NCBI RefSeq assembly: GCF_000812565.1
Contig: NZ_JTAM01000029.1
Span: 1-64,000, forward strand
Direction of reading: 5' to 3'
DNA from: Flammeovirga sp. OC4
Lineage (GTDB): Bacteria; Bacteroidota; Bacteroidia; Cytophagales; Flammeovirgaceae
DNA length: 64,000 nucleotides
Part shown: piece by piece, positions 62,018-64,000 of the stretch
Layout: each line of letters begins with the position of its first letter
Position numbering within the stretch: the stretch's first letter is position 1
Program-made: the position numbers and the translations under genes
Notes under the pieces: model-generated
What the model was told of the DNA's origin: nothing
Seen by the model: only the letters and a program-made list of their open reading frames with translations
Database searches by the model: none

Positions 62018-62932
62018 TTACAAGTTGAGGGAATGGATATATTTTATAACATCTTCCAATTGAGAAGGGTTGACCCAATGTGTGGATTCATCTCTTTTAA
62101 ACCAACTCAATTGTTTTTTGGCGTATCTTCTACTATTTCTTTTGAGCAATTCAACGGTAGTATCCCAATCTTGCTTTCCGTCCCAAAAATCAAAAATCTC
62201 TTTATAACCTACCGTTTGCAGTGCATTTTTATCCTTGTGAGGAAAAAGGCTTTCAACTTCTTTCAAAAGACCATTATTGAGCATAATATCCATTCTTAAG
62301 TTGATTCTGTCATAAAGTTCCTGACGATCTCGATTCAATCCTATTTTTACAATTTTAAAAGGACGTTCTGCTTTGTACTGACCGCGTTGATCAGAATATT
62401 TTTTGCCCGTAATAGCGATTACTTCAAGTGCTCTGATTACTCTTTGATAATTGGCTCTGTCTACTTGATGGTAATAAACCGGATCTTTCTGTTCCAGTTC
62501 CTCTAACAAGGGCTGTATTCCTTCTTTTTTGTAACGAGCATTCAATGCTTCTCTTACTTTTGGATCGCTTGTAGGCATGGGATCAATGCCATTACAGATC
62601 GCATCGACATACATTCCAGAGCCACCAGAAAGTATAACATACTTATGTTTTTGAAACAGTTGTTCCAATAATTGTAGTGTATCTTTTTCGTAATGCCCGA
62701 AGCTATATTCTTGCTCAATAGACAAGTGTCCTACAAAATGATGAGGGATTTCCTGCATTTCGTCTTCGGTGGGACGTGCGGTTCCGATCTGCATTTCTTT
62801 AAAAAACTGACGGGAATCTGCATAAACAATTTCTGTGGATAATGCGCGGGCTAATTCTACACAAAAATCGGTCTTACCTACAGCGGTAGGACCTACTACA
62901 ACTACTAAAACTTTTTCTTTTTCCAATATCAA
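62018..62932 (-). CDS. miaA: tRNA dimethylallyltransferase MiaA
   Basis: The 304-residue enzyme transfers a dimethylallyl group to A37 of tRNAs that read UNN codons. Landmarks are the P-loop GPTAVGKTD (about 14-22), YADSRQFFKEMQIGTARP, LSGGSGMYVDAI, ANYQRVIRALEV and RRYAKKQLSWF. No ATG exists between the upstream in-frame stop and the conserved P-loop, so translation starts at TTG (62932, or 62926). It is the first gene of an operon that continues into four signalling genes. A -7 box lies only about 12 bp from the start. Confidence 0.93.
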   Translation of the reverse strand: MILEKEKVLVVVVGPTAVGKTDFCVELARALSTEIVYADSRQFFKEMQIGTARPTEDEMQEIPHHFVGHLSIEQEYSFGHYEKDTLQLLEQLFQKHKYVILSGGSGMYVDAICNGIDPMPTSDPKVREALNARYKKEGIQPLLEELEQKDPVYYHQVDRANYQRVIRALEVIAITGKKYSDQRGQYKAERPFKIVKIGLNRDRQELYDRINLRMDIMLNNGLLKEVESLFPHKDKNALQTVGYKEIFDFWDGKQDWDTTVELLKRNSRRYAKKQLSWFKRDESTHWVNPSQLEDVIKYIHSLNL

Positions 62933-62943
62933 ATTAATTTTTA

Positions 62944-62951
62944 CAAAGATA
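62944..62951 (-). promoter_or_regulatory. Bacteroidota-type -7 promoter box of the miaA operon
   Basis: Read on the minus strand, TATCTTTG matches TANNTTTG and a second match (TAACTTTG) lies just upstream. The box ends 11 bp before the TTG start, implying a very short leader. Confidence 0.45.
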
Positions 62952-63077
62952 CAAAGTTAACCTCAAGTAGAAAACCGATCTAGGTCACCGAAAAAATTAA
63001 GATAGCAATTCTAAACAAAGTAGGTAAAGATGAAAACTATGACTTACCTTTACGGCCCTATTATTAAATTAAAGATC

Positions 63078-63683
63078 ATGTTTGTAGAACCTAGATTTCA
63101 AGACCGTACCGAAAATAAACCTATTATCGGGTGGATAGAAGTAGTTTGTGGATCCATGTTCTCAGGTAAAACTGAAGAACTCATTCGTAGAGTAAACAGA
63201 GCTACTATTGCCAAACAAGTCGTTCATATTTTCAAGCCTGCTGTTGATACAAGGTATCATGAGGAAAATGTAGTTTCACACAACGCGAACTCAATTATTT
63301 CAACTCCAGTGAAATCTGCTGAGGAAATCACACAATATGTAGCCAAAAATGAAGTTATAGCTATTGACGAGGCTCAGTTTTTTGATAATAAATTGGTAGA
63401 TGTCTGTGTAGATTTAGCCAATGCTGGTCACCGTATTATTGTTTGTGGGTTGGATATGGATTTTCAGGGAAAACCTTTCGAACCAATGCCACAATTGATG
63501 GCAATTGCAGAATATGTAACAAAATTGCACGCTATTTGTGTAAAATGTGGTGAACCTGCGCTATATTCATACCGACTTACCGCTTCTGAAGAACAGGTAC
63601 TTTTAGGAGAGACGGATTCTTATGAAGCGAGATGTCGAAAATGTTATCAAAAAGGCATGTCCTCTCGAAGTGCAAACTCTTGA
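63078..63683 (+). CDS. tdk: Thymidine kinase (type II)
   Basis: The 201-residue cytosolic enzyme phosphorylates thymidine to dTMP for salvage. It has the P-loop CGSMFSGKTEE, the DEAQFFD motif and the structural zinc cysteines (CVKCGEP and CRKC). The preferred ATG (63078, MFVEPRF) gives the usual N-terminus for this family. ATG at 63030 would add 16 hydrophobic residues with no counterpart. It is divergent from miaA and followed by an inverted repeat. Confidence 0.93.
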   Translation: MFVEPRFQDRTENKPIIGWIEVVCGSMFSGKTEELIRRVNRATIAKQVVHIFKPAVDTRYHEENVVSHNANSIISTPVKSAEEITQYVAKNEVIAIDEAQFFDNKLVDVCVDLANAGHRIIVCGLDMDFQGKPFEPMPQLMAIAEYVTKLHAICVKCGEPALYSYRLTASEEQVLLGETDSYEARCRKCYQKGMSSRSANS

Positions 63684-63685
63684 TT

Positions 63686-63726
63686 TGTAGAGATTATTAA
63701 GTTATTTTTTTGCTTTAATCTCTACA
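63686..63726. terminator. Inverted repeat after tdk, possible terminator
   Basis: TGTAGAGATTA (63686-63696) pairs with TAATCTCTACA (63716-63726), 11 bp. It overlaps the start of the spacer after tdk. The T run is inside the loop rather than after the stem, so termination is uncertain. Confidence 0.45.
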
Positions 63727-63754
63727 CTGACTTGGCAGAAAAATAAACTTCTCG

Positions 63755-64000
63755 ATGCAGAAAAGAATAGATACAGATAATTTAGGACGTCAATTTTCGC
63801 GTTACTTTAGTTTCAAAACTATACAAGGAAGAAATGTTTTATTAACTACTTCCTACTTATTTATCTTAATAACATTTACCGTCCTTGTTGTTTATCAAAA
63901 CAACTTGGTGAGTGATGTCGGTGATAGGGTAATACAAACAAGAAACCCTATCACTGTCATGACTGCTAGAATTAATGCGGGCTTAGACCGCGTTTCTGCT
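63755..64000 (+). CDS. N-terminal fragment of a membrane sensor or chemotaxis-type protein (runs off the window)
   Basis: An open frame of 82 codons starts at ATG 63755 and continues to the window edge. It has a basic cytoplasmic start, one strong membrane segment (about 29-47, TTSYLFILITFTVLVVY) and then a polar helical stretch. This layout resembles the first half of a four-helix or CHASE3-type periplasmic sensor in histidine kinases or methyl-accepting proteins. The output domain lies outside the window, so the family is an inference. Confidence 0.6.
   Translation, partial: MQKRIDTDNLGRQFSRYFSFKTIQGRNVLLTTSYLFILITFTVLVVYQNNLVSDVGDRVIQTRNPITVMTARINAGLDRVSA

Noticed and set aside
63030-63077. 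Longer start for thymidine kinase at 63030
   Set aside because: The added residues do not match the family N-terminus. ATG 63078 gives the normal MF-x-EP start.
1-64000. CRISPR arrays, prophage, complete insertion sequences, toxin-antitoxin or restriction systems
   Set aside because: I read for regular short repeats, integrase or transposase motifs and defence-type gene pairs and found none.

Overview
The window is a low-GC chromosomal segment from a member of the Bacteroidota, most likely a marine gliding Cytophagales bacterium; a Flammeovirga-like organism would fit, but the genus cannot be proven from sequence alone. The evidence is a gliding lipoprotein GldJ, a FecI/FecR/SusC/SusD locus, a secreted S1-type sulfatase, OmpA proteins with the Bacteroidota-type paired-cysteine insertion, a MurA with the phylum-typical Asp in place of the catalytic Cys, and several TANNTTTG (-7) promoter boxes. 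Genes are densely packed and most are ordinary chromosomal genes. I see no prophage, CRISPR array, complete insertion sequence, rRNA or replication origin.

Layout. 1-8.2 kb: DinB-like protein, secreted endonuclease/exonuclease/phosphatase-fold protein, COG0523 zinc-type GTPase, cupin, Trm11-like methyltransferase, sulfatase, and a polysaccharide deacetylase coupled to an unknown lipoprotein. 8.2-18.4 kb: housekeeping genes (TerC, universal stress protein, purine nucleoside phosphorylase, Tex, GldJ, Mfd). 18.6-24.8 kb: envelope lipid block (LTA-synthase-like enzyme, two PAP2 phosphatases around a lipid kinase, a GT39-like glycosyltransferase). 24.9-25.1 kb: tRNA-Ser and tRNA-Pro with a terminator. 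25.3-26.9 kb: an orphan BatA/B-like VWA protein and a hypothetical protein. 27.4-35.5 kb: ECF sigma, FecR, SusC, SusD and a Tat-exported metallophosphoesterase, an uptake locus with no glycosidase. 35.6-47.5 kb: CcmF, a PP2C-like/LysM membrane protein, two divergent OmpA proteins, GlgX, MurA, a thioredoxin-fold protein and an isochorismate synthase. 47.8-56.9 kb: a DUF885-like protein without its metal motif, an alpha/beta hydrolase, a CBS-NadK pair, an M3 peptidase and RecQ. 57.3-62.9 kb: a miaA-led operon continuing into four two-component proteins. 63.1-64 kb: thymidine kinase and the start of a membrane sensor.

How parts work together. The clearest functional units are (i) the sigma/anti-sigma/SusCD/phosphoesterase locus, (ii) the kinase-receiver-hybrid kinase-(receiver+CRP) cluster, which reads as a phosphorelay ending in a DNA-binding regulator, and (iii) the PAP2-lipid kinase-PAP2-glycosyltransferase block, which combines opposing lipid phosphorylation and dephosphorylation activities.

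Unusual structure outside genes is concentrated around the sigma factor gene. A roughly 150-bp imperfect palindrome lies between it and fecR, and a shortened relative of one arm lies upstream. Other notable points are tandem operator-like palindromes ahead of the COG0523 GTPase, a hairpin sequence occurring at two sites 50 kb apart, and two predicted pseudoenzymes.
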